From: Candidatus Babeliales bacterium
GTDB lineage: Bacteria; Babelota; Babeliae; Babelales; Vermiphilaceae
Assembly (NCBI GenBank): GCA_035944115.1
Contig: DASZBJ010000029.1
Location: 1-64,000 of the forward strand
Length of the DNA stretch: 64,000 nucleotides
Reading direction: 5' to 3'
The notes under the pieces were generated by a model, which ran no database searches, was not told the origin of the DNA, and saw nothing but the letters and a program-made list of their open reading frames with translations. Each line of letters opens with the position of its first letter. Position 1 is the stretch's first letter. This document shows positions 17,432 through 25,579 of this stretch, piece by piece. Position numbers and translations under genes: made by a program.

Positions 17432-18361
17432 ATGAAAAATAATGTTCTCATTGTGTTCATATTATCTATAGCCTGCTGCAACTTCGCTACAATTTCCGCA
17501 AAAGGTTTTTTCAAAAATATCACATCACTTTTTAATAGTCGCGGTTATGAAGAAACTATACAACAAGAGATTACTATTAGCCCTTCAACAACCGTATCGA
17601 TAGAAAATCCCCATGGCAATATTTATGTTAAAACAGAGTGGCAGCAAAATACGATCGCCCTTTCTGCTACCAAACATGGACCATCTGTAGAAATAACAAA
17701 CGGAATCAGCCTCGTTGAATCAGAACTGGACACCGTAAAAACAATAAAAACAACTATGCCAAATAAATCAAAAGGGTCTATAGATCTTACCCTCATTGTC
17801 CCTACTAATATTTCACTTGAACTGATCACCAACCGCAATAACATTACCGTAGAAGATGGTATTAGCGGCAATATTATAGCATCTACACAAGACGGTATCA
17901 TTACGCTCAATAATACCCGCTCAACCGTGCAAGCAACCGCACAAAAAGCAGGATCAATTCATGTGCGCCAAGCAGAAGGAGACATCAGTGCGAAAACAGA
18001 CAAAGGAAATATCACCATCACTGATTCTAAAAAAAATGTTGTCGCTGAAACTAATCGAGGAACCGTCAACGTTACCTGCAAAGAACTTGCCGCTCATGAT
18101 AAAATGTGGATAAAAACAACATCGGGTGCTGTGATGTTAGACCTACCACAATCAATCAATGCGAACATGCAAGCAAAAACAAAAAAAGGAACGGTGACCT
18201 GTGATTTACCAATCACCATCAAAGAAAAAACAACACAACTTAATAAACAAGTATGGAAGCAATTTAGACAAGAAGTAGAAGGTAATTTTGGTAACGGCAA
18301 TGCTGAAATCAAAGTTGCTGCACAATCAAGTTCAATTAAAATCCGTAAACGTACCGCATGA
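17432..18361 (+). CDS. Exported DUF4097-like beta-helix protein
   Basis: A 309-residue protein with a signal peptide (to about FATISAKG) followed by a repetitive beta-rich region. There are successive short strands such as NIYVKTEWQQNTIAL, ISGNIIASTQDGIITL, SIHVRQAEGDISAKTDKGNITI and TNRGTVNVT. This pattern of G-x-I/V turns is that of DUF4097-type putative adhesins with a right-handed beta-helix. An AGGATAACCT site precedes the ATG. A decayed copy of its first third lies at 23739. Likely extracytoplasmic; the role is not known. Confidence 0.7.
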   Translation: MKNNVLIVFILSIACCNFATISAKGFFKNITSLFNSRGYEETIQQEITISPSTTVSIENPHGNIYVKTEWQQNTIALSATKHGPSVEITNGISLVESELDTVKTIKTTMPNKSKGSIDLTLIVPTNISLELITNRNNITVEDGISGNIIASTQDGIITLNNTRSTVQATAQKAGSIHVRQAEGDISAKTDKGNITITDSKKNVVAETNRGTVNVTCKELAAHDKMWIKTTSGAVMLDLPQSINANMQAKTKKGTVTCDLPITIKEKTTQLNKQVWKQFRQEVEGNFGNGNAEIKVAAQSSSIKIRKRTA

Positions 18362-18372
18362 ACAACTACCGG

Positions 18373-20226
18373 TTAATACATTGACCCCATGCCGTGCGCT
18401 CTATGCATTGCTTCTTCATCAGCCATTTCTTTTCCTCGCTTAAATTCTTCATTAATCTTGTCAATTATTGCCTGAATCCTCACTACAACAGCTCCGGCTG
18501 ATGGATTAATGTTTTGTAGCTCATACACATACTCAGCAATACGCTGTATTGACGCTTCCGGAAAATATACATTTTGTTTAGCCGAAGATAATAGTTTTTG
18601 AGCACGAGCAAGAGAAGTTTCAAGCAAATGCTGCGGATATAGCCGCGCTTGGGTCGCTAGAGACTCAGGAGCCCTTAATCTGAATATGCGTACAATACCA
18701 TCAAAATATCCAACAACAATAAACTGATTATCTGAGCTAATTACTATGGAACGTATGGAATTTATTGATGTATATGCCATATCTTGAAGTGTATGAATTA
18801 ATGCGCCACTTTCTAGATTCCATACAAGCACGGCTCCATGGAAAGATCCAGTAACAACCAATTGGTTATCCGAGCTAATAGCGACGGAAGATATCATATC
18901 CATATGATTATGTCCTGCAATCTCACGTAATAGCGTAAGATCACGCATATTCCATAAAAGCGCTTTTTCGCCAACTGTAGTAATAATAAACTGATTATCT
19001 AAACTGAGAGCTATATGTCCTGTACCACCATTAATTTTACGTATCAATTCCCCATTATTAGCGTTCCATATATATGTTCCCTCAGAAGATGCAGTAATAA
19101 TAAGCTGATTGTCTGAACTAATGGCTACAGAATTCGCTTGATGTGAAACGGGAATGGTACGTATCAATGCACCTTGCAAATCCCATACAGATATAGTCTT
19201 GTCCCTACATCCAGTAACATTGCTAGATGCAGTAACAATAAACCGATTATCCGAACTAATAGCTATGGAATCAATCTCATCTGTCTGGGCTTCAAATACC
19301 CGAATTGCTTCACCGCTGCTCATATCCCATATACCTATTTCTCCCCCCGCTGATCCCATAACAACGTATTGGCCATCTGGACTAATTGCCACCGAACGCG
19401 GTCCATAATAAGGCTTAAACCCTGTAAACTCCCTTATTTCTGTGCGATTTTTTACATCCCACATGCGCGCACGACCACCTGATACGGTAACAATAGACTG
19501 GTTATCTGGACTAAGTGCTACAGCTTGGAGATACCCCAACTGATCTGCAAACACTGTTGAATCTATTACTGCGGTAGAATCAGTGATTTTGGGCTTGGCT
19601 TCAAGATATTCGCCCATAATTTCCCCTACGCCAGGCATAGCCAGGAACTCAATCCCTTGCGCAGGAGATACATCTGTTGGGATCACAAGACGTCGAGCTG
19701 GCCTATCAGCCACAGTTGTTTCTTCTCGTTCTTTTTCATCTTCTTCGCTCGTGCTCATTGTTCGGGATTGGGATGATTGCAATGATGCCTCGATTGCGCG
19801 TGCAGTGCCTTCTTCAGCTATCGCACCTTCCGTTTCTTGCGGTGTTTTTTCATCATAAAAAAACGCTTCCTCTGGGGTGGCAGATGCCGCTTGCAATTGC
19901 TCACTGCTATTTTGTGCAAGGGCCGATTCGCGCTGTCTTTGAGCAGCCTCTGCCAATCTTCTGCTTTGTGCTTCCATGGCTGGTCCCATACGCTGTCTTC
20001 TTTTTTCCCTAACCGCTTGTAGATCTTCAGGCTGCCCTTCCAACATGCGTAGCGTTCGTGCCTCTTCTACTCTCTTTGCATCTTCTTTTGCTTGCCGAGC
20101 AGCCCTCTCCTGTCGAGCAAGATCTTCTGGAGAGTCGTGCAAAGATGCCGCCGATTGTATTGCAAATGGCGATACTACCATTAATATCCCGATACCAAAT
20201 ATGATTTTAAATGAACAGTTCTTCAT
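18373..20226 (-). CDS. Exported WD40 beta-propeller protein
   Basis: A 617-residue protein with signal peptide (FKIIFGIGILMVVSPFAIQSAAS), a charged Glu/Arg-rich probable coiled coil (about 30-100), a low-complexity linker, then seven WD40 repeats from about residue 225 to 510. Each has a variant of VAISSDNQ followed by WDL or WNM (for example PRSVAISPDGQYVV...IWDM, ISSVAISSDNQLVV...VWNL), enough for a full seven-bladed propeller. A C-terminal helical segment (ARAQKLLSSAKQNVYFP) resembles the ends of the WD40 proteins at 47612 and 49899. Such exported propellers are protein-binding scaffolds; a host target is possible but not shown. It converges with the DUF4097-like gene, 11 bases apart. Confidence 0.85.
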   Translation of the reverse strand: MKNCSFKIIFGIGILMVVSPFAIQSAASLHDSPEDLARQERAARQAKEDAKRVEEARTLRMLEGQPEDLQAVREKRRQRMGPAMEAQSRRLAEAAQRQRESALAQNSSEQLQAASATPEEAFFYDEKTPQETEGAIAEEGTARAIEASLQSSQSRTMSTSEEDEKEREETTVADRPARRLVIPTDVSPAQGIEFLAMPGVGEIMGEYLEAKPKITDSTAVIDSTVFADQLGYLQAVALSPDNQSIVTVSGGRARMWDVKNRTEIREFTGFKPYYGPRSVAISPDGQYVVMGSAGGEIGIWDMSSGEAIRVFEAQTDEIDSIAISSDNRFIVTASSNVTGCRDKTISVWDLQGALIRTIPVSHQANSVAISSDNQLIITASSEGTYIWNANNGELIRKINGGTGHIALSLDNQFIITTVGEKALLWNMRDLTLLREIAGHNHMDMISSVAISSDNQLVVTGSFHGAVLVWNLESGALIHTLQDMAYTSINSIRSIVISSDNQFIVVGYFDGIVRIFRLRAPESLATQARLYPQHLLETSLARAQKLLSSAKQNVYFPEASIQRIAEYVYELQNINPSAGAVVVRIQAIIDKINEEFKRGKEMADEEAMHRAHGMGSMY

Positions 20227-20465
20227 TTCTTACCCTTTTTTATTTATTCTCATGATGGCAAATTTCCAAACAGAATCGCATCAAATTAATAATTAATATA
20301 CAGATTTTCCATTCCGAAAATCAAGGGCTGGCCGTTTTTAAGGCAAACCCCTTAATCCAGCACAGTTTCTAGAACATGTACGTGACGTACGAAACTACCG
20401 ATCAAAATATGATATACTCAAAAAAATAGTCCATACATTGACTCGCCATATTATAATAGGACCCT
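20227..20465. other. Intergenic region between divergent genes
   Basis: The 5' ends of the WD40 gene (minus) and the membrane-protein gene (plus) face each other here, so promoters for both are expected. A TATGATATACTC stretch near 20408 could hold a -10 element for the plus-strand gene. No hairpin, small gene or RNA was recognised. Confidence 0.4.
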
Positions 20466-21347
20466 ATGAATATCCACTACCTCATCACCATCTTTTTGTT
20501 TTTCACGCAGCTTACAACCGCTACAATACACTATGCGCTCCACGACATTGATACACACACCATAGGAATTACCATCACCGTCCCGATTCAAGGCAATGAT
20601 TTTTTATACAAAGATTATATCTCTTTTTCTGTAGATCATCCCGATATACAGTTAAGCTCATGGAAAAGTAATATAGAATCAACAACCCATTACAACACTC
20701 GGTTTAAAGATAGCAAAAAGATTTTCAATAAAGATGTCACTATAACTCTGACTGCGCAAAAAAAAACCGACACTATTAAACAAGCACGTCTTTATTTTAA
20801 TTATTACTTACATTCTAAAAATCATATTTCAGAAATAATTTTCCCCTTAATAACAAAAAAAAATGAGCATTCTGTTAATACTCAAGAACATACAATTGCC
20901 ATAAAACAAAGCAACCTAACAGAACTTCACCCCACTACTCCATCACGCAAGAAAATAGATCATTTAAAAAATTGGTATGCAACACACATAGAGCTGTATA
21001 TACACTCGAGATTTGTACAGGCAATCACATTATTTCTGCTCATATGCATACTCGGACTTTTTTTATATTTTCACAACCGAATGCTCTTTTTGATAGAAAT
21101 AAAAAAAATCGCGTTATGGTGTGCACTTGCGATACTGATTTATTTTTCTCATTTTATTAGTGCATCACACTATACTATATATATTGCGGCTGTATTTTGC
21201 GCCATCACAGGACTTTTATATAGTATCGATAGTGAAAAAACAACATCACGTCCATGGCGGCATGTAAAAACAATAATCGGAATACTACTGCTCGTCTCTA
21301 CATTTCCGTTATTATTTGAGGGATATAAAAATTCGCTTTATAAGTAA
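20466..21347 (+). CDS. Membrane protein with DsbD-like N-terminal region
   Basis: A 293-residue protein with a signal peptide (MNIHYLITIFLFFTQLTTA), a beta-rich extracytoplasmic domain (about 20-150) and three to four C-terminal membrane helices (about 182-202, 212-230, 236-255 and 265-283). The first domain has the strand order and a YKDYISFSVDHPDIQLSSW segment reminiscent of the N-terminal domain of thiol:disulfide interchange protein DsbD, but the redox Cys pair is missing. The membrane part is much shorter than in DsbD. It is therefore a distant or degenerate relative at best. A decayed copy of its 3' end is at 24108. The stop codon is at the edge of the toxin locus. Confidence 0.5.
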   Translation: MNIHYLITIFLFFTQLTTATIHYALHDIDTHTIGITITVPIQGNDFLYKDYISFSVDHPDIQLSSWKSNIESTTHYNTRFKDSKKIFNKDVTITLTAQKKTDTIKQARLYFNYYLHSKNHISEIIFPLITKKNEHSVNTQEHTIAIKQSNLTELHPTTPSRKKIDHLKNWYATHIELYIHSRFVQAITLFLLICILGLFLYFHNRMLFLIEIKKIALWCALAILIYFSHFISASHYTIYIAAVFCAITGLLYSIDSEKTTSRPWRHVKTIIGILLLVSTFPLLFEGYKNSLYK

Positions 21348-21473
21348 ATAATTCATACAAATCGTAGCATCAACATCGTCTAAATTTTCAGCAATAGCAT
21401 TTTGCGTATAAGCGATTGCCGCACCCCATTCTTCATTACGTTCAAGAGATAATAAATTTTCCTGCCAAGTCAT
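21348..21473 (-). pseudogene. Truncated copy of the immunity-like gene at 62690
   Basis: Translating the minus strand from the ATG at 21473 gives about 42 residues closely matching the N-terminus of the 263-residue protein encoded at 62690-63481. Matches include LLSLERNEEW, AIAY.QN.IAEN and DVDATICMNYLL. The match ends where the neighbouring membrane-protein gene begins, so the rest of the gene is gone. It lies directly downstream of the toxin gene and its immunity-like partner, where extra immunity genes usually collect in polymorphic toxin loci. Confidence 0.8.
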
Positions 21474-21491
21474 TCCACACTCCTAATGTTT

Positions 21492-21845
21492 CTATATATC
21501 ACATTGAAAAGAAACTGTTGGTTTTACCCGCACAATCAAAAATGGTTCTTTTAAATGTGCATCTTGATATGGAAAAGGAATATCATTACTTTGTTTGAAA
21601 AAATATAGAGAGTCATCTGTACATGATATCCTATCTAAGCTACTTATACTTATTTCAAAAATAGGACTACTTGCATTGTCGATAATCAGTTTCATTGTGG
21701 CATATTCTTCATGAGGAGAAATACATAAAGAAAATATCGATCTATCATCTAAAGAAATAATATATTTTGAAATACTGACTTCCAAATCAATTATTTCTTC
21801 TCGATCAAAAAATTCTAAAAATGTATATCGCTCGTAAAATTGCAT
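21492..21845 (-). CDS. Putative immunity protein for the toxin encoded upstream
   Basis: A 117-residue protein with no signal peptide and no recognised domain. It begins MQFYERYTFLEFFDREE, is acidic and beta-rich, and starts nine bases after the toxin stop codon with an AGAGAG site before the ATG. Small cytoplasmic proteins directly downstream of a secreted toxin with a variable C-terminus are usually its specific immunity protein. That role is inferred from position, size and charge only. A GTG six bases earlier is an alternative start. Confidence 0.55.
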   Translation of the reverse strand: MQFYERYTFLEFFDREEIIDLEVSISKYIISLDDRSIFSLCISPHEEYATMKLIIDNASSPIFEISISSLDRISCTDDSLYFFKQSNDIPFPYQDAHLKEPFLIVRVKPTVSFQCDI

Positions 21846-21854
21846 AATCACTCT

Positions 21855-23762
21855 CTAATATTTAAATACTGTTATTACATCACCTTTTGCATTGACCATA
21901 ACTTTTAATTCTTTTGTGATATGTTCGAATGTGCCAGAAACTTTTCCAAGTACAGCGGTAGTTGTTTCTATAATATGTTCTACAACCATAGGAGGAATAT
22001 TACGTGGATTTACATATTTTTTAAAATCATCACTTCCTCGAGGATATCCTTTTGCTAATGCTCTGTGTTCCAATTCTCTTATAACTTCTTGCGTTCGCGG
22101 CGCCATCCTTTCCAGTGCATGTTTAGTATAATAACGATTATTTATGACACAACCCTTTTCTGGCATGCTCCAGCAGTTAGGGGTATGTATAACCTCGTTC
22201 ATCAACGTATTTGCCGGCGCTTGAGCAACCTTCTCCACTTCAGACAACTTCTCAAGTAATTTTATAGCCTCCTCTTTTGCCCTTTGCACTGCCGTGGCAG
22301 CAGCTGATTCGGATGTTGCAGCACAAGCAGAAGCTATTGACGGATTCGGCTTTCCCAGAAGCGCAAGTGCCTCTGCGCCAGCAGCCTTTGCTATTTTACC
22401 TGCGAATGATGCACAACAACCAAAAACAATCGCATTGGTAAAAAAACCAACGGGAACCTCAACAACTTGATGCATCTTATCATATGAGGGTGTTTTCTCC
22501 CACCAATGTACGATCTTGCTTCGTTCCTTTGCCCAATTTTTTGAAATTCGATCAAAATCTTGGTCATCAAATGTATCACTCAATAAATCATCAAATGGCA
22601 CATAGTGATATATCAAATCCCCAAATTGTACTACAATAAGGCCCATTGCGGTTACCAAAGCATCTGGATGATTTGCTATATGTTGAATACTAGTACACGC
22701 ATCTGTTATACCTTTGCGAACTCCACTCACAAACCCTCCTGCTGCTGCGCAATACCCTGCCAGAGATGTACCAAAATCAATCAGTTTTGATGCACCAACA
22801 CAATCCCCCATCTCATTCACTTTGCGCGCATCATCAAGCGTTTCTACTGTTGCCGTACGGATCATATCATCAAACGGCTTTGGATTTTTTACTTGCGGCA
22901 ATTGTGCAAGCAGTTCTATTCCATCAAGCACTTCCCTAAACAGCTCCTGTTGTAATGGATTACCATACAATCCCTGATATTCTGCCGCGTCAAATCCATG
23001 ACGCGCTAAACAATCCGATACTTGCTGAGAAACGGCATATTGCTTCCGCACTATATTTTTAGGATTTTTAATTGTTTCTTCATACGCATGCGCACGTTCT
23101 GGGTTATTTTCTTGCCATTCTAATGCTACAGCATCGAGATTTGGCATTTGCCCAGTGAAGATTTCTTGCATGCACACATTGCGCTGTTGCTGATTATATG
23201 CATACCACTGCTGCGCCTTCTTTTTTGCACTCTCATACTTTTTATGCAATCCTGCTGCTTGATTAGTAATAAAATAGTACGCTTTCTTTTCACACGTATA
23301 AACGTTTTTTGGACACGTCGAACAGGTTTTAACATGATCACCGCTAAAAAAATATTGTTGGTCTGCATACTGAAATACAGCTGGTGGAGTAATGGGTGCG
23401 CACGTACGTGCATTCGACAATGAATCTTGCGAAGAAGGATGAGGAGGTTTAGAATCAGGAACATACAACTGCTTGCTTAAATCTACAAGCATGCGCTCTT
23501 TAACAAAATCAAACGTATACTCACGAGCCATATCATTGCAATATTGTGATACTGCATCTGTATAGTCCCGAGTGTGATACAGTTCATGCTGTTTTGCCCA
23601 GTTTTCAGCCTCACGTAAATCAGCAGCCATTCGCTCCATAAATAGGAAATCTCGTACAAGAAATAGTGATGAGCTGCCATTATCAGAATATAACGGGAAA
23701 ATGTGTAGGGATAACAGAACAAAAAAAATAATGCGCTTACCTATAAAAAATAATGTTCTCAT
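21855..23762 (-). CDS. Polymorphic-toxin-like exported protein
   Basis: A 635-residue protein with signal peptide (RTLFFIGKRIIFFVLLSLHIFPLYS). The long central part has two Cys pairs (CSTCPKNVYTC) and hydrophobic stretches (about 330-350, 365-385 and 435-460). Then comes a linker with ASACAATSESAA and AIKLLEKLSEVEK, which is shared with the protein at 63483. After the linker the C-terminal 100 residues are unrelated to that protein. Here they contain YYTKHALERMAPRTQEVI and end KVMVNAKGDVITVFKY, resembling small RNase-like domains of the DUF4258/BECR type. A common N-terminal part with exchanged tips is the hallmark of polymorphic toxins. The ATG chosen gives a clean signal peptide; an in-frame ATG 72 bases upstream lies within decayed antisense sequence. 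Confidence 0.65.
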   Translation of the reverse strand: MRTLFFIGKRIIFFVLLSLHIFPLYSDNGSSSLFLVRDFLFMERMAADLREAENWAKQHELYHTRDYTDAVSQYCNDMAREYTFDFVKERMLVDLSKQLYVPDSKPPHPSSQDSLSNARTCAPITPPAVFQYADQQYFFSGDHVKTCSTCPKNVYTCEKKAYYFITNQAAGLHKKYESAKKKAQQWYAYNQQQRNVCMQEIFTGQMPNLDAVALEWQENNPERAHAYEETIKNPKNIVRKQYAVSQQVSDCLARHGFDAAEYQGLYGNPLQQELFREVLDGIELLAQLPQVKNPKPFDDMIRTATVETLDDARKVNEMGDCVGASKLIDFGTSLAGYCAAAGGFVSGVRKGITDACTSIQHIANHPDALVTAMGLIVVQFGDLIYHYVPFDDLLSDTFDDQDFDRISKNWAKERSKIVHWWEKTPSYDKMHQVVEVPVGFFTNAIVFGCCASFAGKIAKAAGAEALALLGKPNPSIASACAATSESAAATAVQRAKEEAIKLLEKLSEVEKVAQAPANTLMNEVIHTPNCWSMPEKGCVINNRYYTKHALERMAPRTQEVIRELEHRALAKGYPRGSDDFKKYVNPRNIPPMVVEHIIETTTAVLGKVSGTFEHITKELKVMVNAKGDVITVFKY

Positions 23763-24065
23763 TCTGTTCATATTATCTATAGCTTGCTGCAACTTCGCTA
23801 CAATTTTCGCAAATGGTTTTTTAAAAAACATCATATCACTCTTTAATAGTCGCGGTCATGAAGAGACTATACAACAAGAGATTACTATTAACCCTTCAAT
23901 AACCGTATCGATAGGAAATCCCCATGGCAACATTTATATTAAAACAGAGTGGTAACAAAATACGATCGCCCTTTCTGCTACCAAACATGGACCATCTGTA
24001 GAAATAACAAACGGAATCAGCCTCGTTGAATCAGAACTGGACACCGTAAAAACAACTATGCCAAG
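23739..24065 (+). pseudogene. Decayed 5' fragment of the DUF4097-like gene
   Basis: About 325 bases nearly identical to positions 17430-17765, the signal peptide and first third of the DUF4097-like gene. The start codon has become ATA, the Trp-Gln junction now reads TGG TAA (a stop), and a nine-base deletion lies near the end. The match stops after ATGCCA, where a hairpin begins. The 5' end is antisense to the first codons of the toxin gene. Confidence 0.88.
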
Positions 24066-24100
24066 TGTGAAGCCCACACGGCCTTTAGGCCGTGTGCTTC
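24066..24100. repeat. GC-rich hairpin, possible IS200/IS605-type relic
   Basis: CACACGGCCT and AGGCCGTGTG form a perfect 10-base stem with a TT loop, with AAGC / GCTT flanks extending it. The hairpin sits exactly between two decayed gene fragments. Such hairpins are typical of the ends of IS200/IS605 elements, and one may have mediated the joining. No transposase remains. Confidence 0.4.
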
Positions 24101-24107
24101 TAAATGG

Positions 24108-24250
24108 CTTTATTTTTCGCCATCACAGAACTTTTATATAGTATCGATAAAAAACAACATCTCGCCCATGGCGGCAGGTAAAAACAATAGTGGCAATACT
24201 GCTTCTTGCCGCAGTGTTGCCTTTGTTATTTTGTGGATATAAAGCAAAAC
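24108..24250 (+). pseudogene. Decayed 3' fragment of the membrane-protein gene
   Basis: Matches about positions 21190-21330, the last 50 codons of the membrane-protein gene at 20466. Shared stretches are CGCCATCACAG, TTTTATATAGTATCGATA, CCATGGCGGCA and a terminal GGATATAAA. Small deletions break the frame. It follows the DUF4097 fragment in the same relative order and strand as the complete genes at 17.4-21.3 kb. Confidence 0.85.
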
Positions 24251-24314
24251 ATTCTATACAAACCATTACAAAAAATCACATCGAGGTCGCAAGCATCTAA
24301 ACGCCACCATCTTT

Positions 24315-24992
24315 TCAATTGAGGAGCTTTTGCCCTTTTGCATTATTCTTTACGAATAAAGAACTTAGACGCGATGACCTAGAAGCTTCACGTTTTGGTT
24401 CGAACAAAGGCTGTAAACATGCTATAACTCGCTCGCGACCAGGTACCTGCAAAGTCTGGTGTGCGTAGCGCGCCAACTCTAACATGTTCATTTTTTGTCC
24501 GTCGATATACGTCATCATGTCGGGAATATCTTTAATGTTTAGACCTATAGAACGATCAAGAAAGTTAGTCATTCTCTGCCCAAGACCTTTCCCATCAGCA
24601 CCACCTTTAATGAGACGCTCTACTATTGATGGATCTTGCTGAGTGATAATTACACCAGCTAACGCCGTAGAAACCAGATAGCTTTCTCCGAACCGAATTG
24701 GGCATTCTTCTTCCAGCATTAATCTTCTGTGCATTAGTTCGCTGCTTTCAAATATAGTAAGCATGGCATTCCATTCCTCCGATGACACCTGTTCTCTGCC
24801 CTCTAATTGGCTCTTTATAAAATCGTTAAACCCCTTTATATTTGGCAGAAGACGTCCAGGAGAAGAATGAGAAAGAGCGACCCAAGAATCTTCAATAGAT
24901 TCTTCTTTTTTTTCTGCATCAGCCGCAAACCCCGTATGCACTTGAGCAACGCAGGATAGAACCACGCACAACATAATCTGTTTAATTTTCAT
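24315..24992 (-). CDS. Exported protein of unknown function
   Basis: A 225-residue protein with a typical signal peptide (MKIKQIMLCVVLSCVAQVHTGFAA) and an AAAGGG ribosome-binding site. The mature part is helical and contains VSTALAGVIITQQDPSIVERLIKGGADGKGL, shown here split as VSTALAGVIITQQDP and SIVERLIKGGADGKGL. This looks like an ankyrin-type helix-loop-helix (I..LI.GGAD), though repeats are not clear enough to count. It may be an exported ankyrin-like protein. Upstream of hpf in the same direction, but separated by a terminator. Confidence 0.6.
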   Translation of the reverse strand: MKIKQIMLCVVLSCVAQVHTGFAADAEKKEESIEDSWVALSHSSPGRLLPNIKGFNDFIKSQLEGREQVSSEEWNAMLTIFESSELMHRRLMLEEECPIRFGESYLVSTALAGVIITQQDPSIVERLIKGGADGKGLGQRMTNFLDRSIGLNIKDIPDMMTYIDGQKMNMLELARYAHQTLQVPGRERVIACLQPLFEPKREASRSSRLSSLFVKNNAKGQKLLN

Positions 24993-25096
24993 AAAATCCC
25001 TTTCAGTATAAAACATCTGTAAATAAAAATTGTCCTTAAGTATAACGGGCCTCCTTGTAAGAAAAAGACATGGCTTTAAAGAGAGTTTAAAAGATA

Positions 25097-25131
25097 TAAA
25101 AAAAGCGCATCAGCAAAAAGCCAATGCGCTC
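25097..25131 (-). terminator. Rho-independent terminator after hpf
   Basis: Read on the minus strand: AGCGCAT stem, 14-base loop, ATGCGCT, then seven T residues. It lies 20 bases beyond the hpf stop codon. Confidence 0.8.
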
Positions 25132-25152
25132 TATTAATTATATACAAAAACT

Positions 25153-25503
25153 CTATCGCTGCTTTTTAAACTCTTCGTGACGGCCAGTCGTTTTTAACTT
25201 GTCATGATTCTTACGTTTTTCTTCATGCAGCTCTTTATACATGGTATCAATCACGCGATCAAGCACATCGTAAAATCCTTCACCTTCATATTCATAATCA
25301 ATCGATTTGTTATAATTAGGGGTCTTTACACATAGCTCAACACGATGGTGCTCATGAACTTTTGATGGCTCCAAAAAAAGATCTATCGTGACTGGGGTTG
25401 GCTCATCTTTTAAAAAATCCTCTATTTTTTTCAGTTGCTCGTTGGCATACTCTTCCATCACGTCAGATTTAGTCATATTCCTAAACACAAAGCGTTTATT
25501 CAT
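25153..25503 (-). CDS. hpf: Ribosome hibernation promoting factor (HPF/RaiA family)
   Basis: A 116-residue protein that binds the decoding centre of idle 30S subunits and silences translation under stress. It has the beta-alpha-beta-beta-beta-alpha pattern of the short family: NKRFVFRNMTKSDVMEEYANEQLKKIEDFL, shown here split as NKRFVFRNMTKSDV and MEEYANEQLKKIEDFL, then HEHHRVELCVKTP and DVLDRVIDTMYKELHEEKRK. The conserved basic tail KRKNHDKLK is present. It lacks the long C-terminal dimerisation domain, so it is the short type. Encoded just downstream of der. Confidence 0.85.
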   Translation of the reverse strand: MNKRFVFRNMTKSDVMEEYANEQLKKIEDFLKDEPTPVTIDLFLEPSKVHEHHRVELCVKTPNYNKSIDYEYEGEGFYDVLDRVIDTMYKELHEEKRKNHDKLKTTGRHEEFKKQR

Positions 25504-25579
25504 GATAAACTCCTCTTGTAGACAGTTTTTTTATAACTTGTTACAAATAAGCGTACAAAAAAATCAATCACTACACAAC

